8,716 bases of DNA from NCBI GenBank assembly GCA_000715855.1, contig KL571234.1, positions 44,258 to 52,973 of the forward strand, given 5' to 3'. Shown here in pieces: positions 7,917 through 8,716 of the stretch. Each line of letters begins with the position of its first letter. The first letter of the stretch is position 1. A model generated the notes under the pieces. It did no database searches and was not told where the DNA came from. It saw only the letters and a program-made list of their open reading frames with translations. A program made the position numbers and the translations under genes. This DNA is from Actinoplanes liguriensis. GTDB lineage: Bacteria; Actinomycetota; Actinomycetes; Mycobacteriales; Micromonosporaceae.

Positions 7917-8357
7917 GTGCGAATCACCGTGCAGGCAAGCGACCACCGCGATCCGGGCCGGCAAGAGGGCGACCTGGCAGCCTTCCTCGATCAGCAGCCG
8001 CAACTCCGGAGCCGCGTTCACCTCATCGACGATGGCCGGCAGGCCGGGGGCATCAGCCAGTCAGTCGCCATGATCATCGTCGACCTCGGTCCCACCCTTC
8101 TGGGCACCTTCGCCAGCCTGGTGATCGCCTGGCTACGCCATCGAACAGGCAACACCAAGGTCACCATCACCCGCGCCGACGGCACCAAGCTGGACCTGCA
8201 AGCCCAGCGGGTGAAGAACCTGTCCGCAGCCGAACTGACAGCCCTGGCCACCGAACTGGGCAAGGCCCTGAACCCCCCGCCGCCAGCCGTCAGCCCGGCC
8301 CGGCATCAAGACCGGAACCCCGACCCGCGAAGCGCGGGACGTGACGATGCGGGATAA
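7917..8357 (+). CDS. EACC1-like effector-associated constant component
   Basis: The 146-residue product reads like the family called effector-associated constant component EACC1. It starts MRITVQASD, has an acidic/charged stretch (FLDQQPQLRSRVHLIDDG, 23-40), a hydrophobic segment (about 50-73, ending FASLVIAWLRHRTG), then a short beta-rich part (KVTITRADGTKLDLQAQRV, 81-99) and a final amphipathic helix (NLSAAELTALATELGKAL). EACC1 proteins are predicted to pair with variable peptidase-type effectors in actinobacterial conflict systems; their biochemical role is unproven. The GTG start at 7917 has GGGGG at 7905-7909 with 7 bases between. The conserved part ends near residue 118; the Pro/Arg/Asp-rich tail (119-146) is not typical and includes DNA with a GC hairpin (8324-8338). 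Assignment is from recalled family pattern, without a search. Confidence 0.7.
   Translation: MRITVQASDHRDPGRQEGDLAAFLDQQPQLRSRVHLIDDGRQAGGISQSVAMIIVDLGPTLLGTFASLVIAWLRHRTGNTKVTITRADGTKLDLQAQRVKNLSAAELTALATELGKALNPPPPAVSPARHQDRNPDPRSAGRDDAG
8324..8338. repeat. GC hairpin within the 3' end of the EACC1-like gene
   Basis: CCCGCG (8324-8329) and CGCGGG (8333-8338) form a perfect 6-bp stem with the loop AAG. It encodes part of the unusual C-terminal tail. It might slow or attenuate transcription near the gene end, or be chance in GC-rich sequence. Confidence 0.35.
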
Positions 8358-8554
8358 GCGGATCGAGATAGGCACGACGAATCAGAACCGGGCACCTTGA
8401 CGTGGTCGACTGATCGCCGCCACCCCAACCTCGCAACGCGGGCATTCCGGGGGCTCGGCCCCCGGAGCAGACAAACCGAAACGGCCCCGCCGCAACCACG
8501 GCACACTCCGCGACGTGATCTCGAATTGGTAAAGATCCAAATACAGCTCTAGTT
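8358..8554. other. non-coding stretch after the EACC1-like gene
   Basis: No convincing gene is seen here. It holds the hairpin at 8446-8466 and, from about 8519, a patch clearly richer in A/T than the surroundings. Within the patch are GATCT (8517-8521) facing AGATC (8533-8537), and TTGG (8526-8529) facing CCAA (8537-8540). TTGGTA (8526-8531) and TAGTTA (8550-8555), 18 bases apart, could be a weak plus-strand promoter for whatever lies to the right. No tRNA, CRISPR or transposase remnant was recognised. Confidence 0.4.
8446..8466 (+). terminator. strong GC hairpin after the EACC1-like gene, likely terminator
   Basis: TCCGGGGGC (8446-8454) and GCCCCCGGA (8458-8466) form a perfect 9-bp stem with a 3-base TCG loop, 89 bases after the stop. 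No T tract follows on either strand, as is common for actinobacterial terminators. Because it is symmetric it could act in both directions. It may instead be one copy of a dispersed intergenic palindrome. Confidence 0.55.
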
Positions 8555-8716
8555 ATGTACACCGATGGCCAAGAGCATCACCCATCGACGGGCCACACAA
8601 GTGAGGTGCGGGCCGGCGCCCGGCTAACCCCGGAGTCGGGTCGTGTCTTAGCCCGGTCGAGAGGGGCTGAGTTTGAGACCGTTATCCGTACCGTCCGCAA
8701 CCCGGCGGGTGGGAGC
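8555..8716 (+). CDS. possible 5' end of an unidentified gene, cut by the window edge
   Basis: From the stop at 8516-8518 this frame stays open to the end of the window. From ATG at 8555 it gives 54 residues (MYTDGQEHHPSTGHTSEV, then a basic stretch LARSRGAEFETVIRTVRN and PAGGS); GTG at 8606 is another possible start. I do not recognise the protein. There is no good ribosome site before either start, third-position GC is modest, and a TTA codon (rare in such genomes) occurs at 8648-8650. A hairpin also falls inside it. It may therefore be chance, or a leaderless gene start that could be the missing effector partner of the EACC1-like gene. It is reported only because the frame is uninterrupted. 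Confidence 0.2.
   Translation, partial: MYTDGQEHHPSTGHTSEVRAGARLTPESGRVLARSRGAEFETVIRTVRNPAGGS
8647..8674 (+). terminator. hairpin followed by TTT near the right edge
   Basis: CTTAGCCC (8647-8654) and GGGCTGAG (8664-8671) pair over 8 bases with one G-T wobble and a 9-base loop, followed directly by TTT. This has the shape of a weak intrinsic terminator on the plus strand. If the open frame from 8555 is real, it would be an internal structure instead. Confidence 0.3.

Noticed and set aside
7014..8021. Minus-strand open frame spanning the M48/EACC1 divergent region
   Set aside because: It is out of frame with the M48 gene, Arg/Gly/Pro-rich, and crosses the start of the EACC1-like gene. The M48 frame has clear zinc-binding motifs.
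8290..8562. Minus-strand open frame of 90 codons over the right intergenic region
   Set aside because: It passes through the perfect hairpin at 8446-8466 and the AT-rich patch, and its product has no family signature.
8580..8716. tRNA or other structured RNA gene at the right edge
   Set aside because: I could not fold a cloverleaf and saw no T-loop consensus or CCA end; only isolated hairpins are present.

Overview
This is a high-GC window with dense coding, strong G/C preference at third codon positions, GTG as well as ATG starts and Shine-Dalgarno sites of the AGGAG/GGGGG type. That composition and the gene families point to an actinomycete. A Micromonosporaceae-like host such as Actinoplanes is my guess; nothing in the window proves the genus.

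Layout from left to right. (1) 23-2047, plus strand: a complete cytoplasmic S9A prolyl-oligopeptidase-family serine peptidase. (2) 2044-4988, minus strand: a pntA-pntB operon for the membrane-bound, proton-translocating NAD(P) transhydrogenase. The alpha subunit is one fused polypeptide (domain I plus four membrane helices). pntB converges on the peptidase gene, and the two stop codons share the palindrome CTAG, so they overlap by 4 bp. (3) 4989-5235: the pntAB leader and promoter region, with a candidate sigma-70-type promoter, two inverted repeats and, next to the neighbouring gene's end, a small hairpin. (4) 5236-7765, minus strand: a two-gene unit, an M48 (HtpX-like) membrane metallopeptidase followed 4 bp later by a protein with two N-terminal zinc ribbons, one membrane helix and a large extracytoplasmic region. 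(5) 7766-7916: a divergent regulatory region. (6) 7917-8357, plus strand: a small protein that I read as an EACC1-type 'effector-associated constant component'. (7) 8358-8716: mostly non-coding, with a very strong GC hairpin, an AT-rich patch, a second hairpin and a possible 5' end of a gene that runs off the window.

How the parts work together. PntA and PntB form one enzyme that uses the proton gradient to reduce NADP+ with NADH. The M48 peptidase and zinc-ribbon protein are probably co-translated and membrane-associated; a joint envelope-stress or quality-control role is inference. EACC1 proteins are known as the constant partner of variable peptidase-type effectors in predicted bacterial conflict systems. 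Here no recognisable effector follows within the 359 bp available, while a membrane metallopeptidase lies divergently beside it. This EACC1 / M48 / zinc-ribbon neighbourhood is the most interesting part of the window. The rest is ordinary housekeeping sequence.
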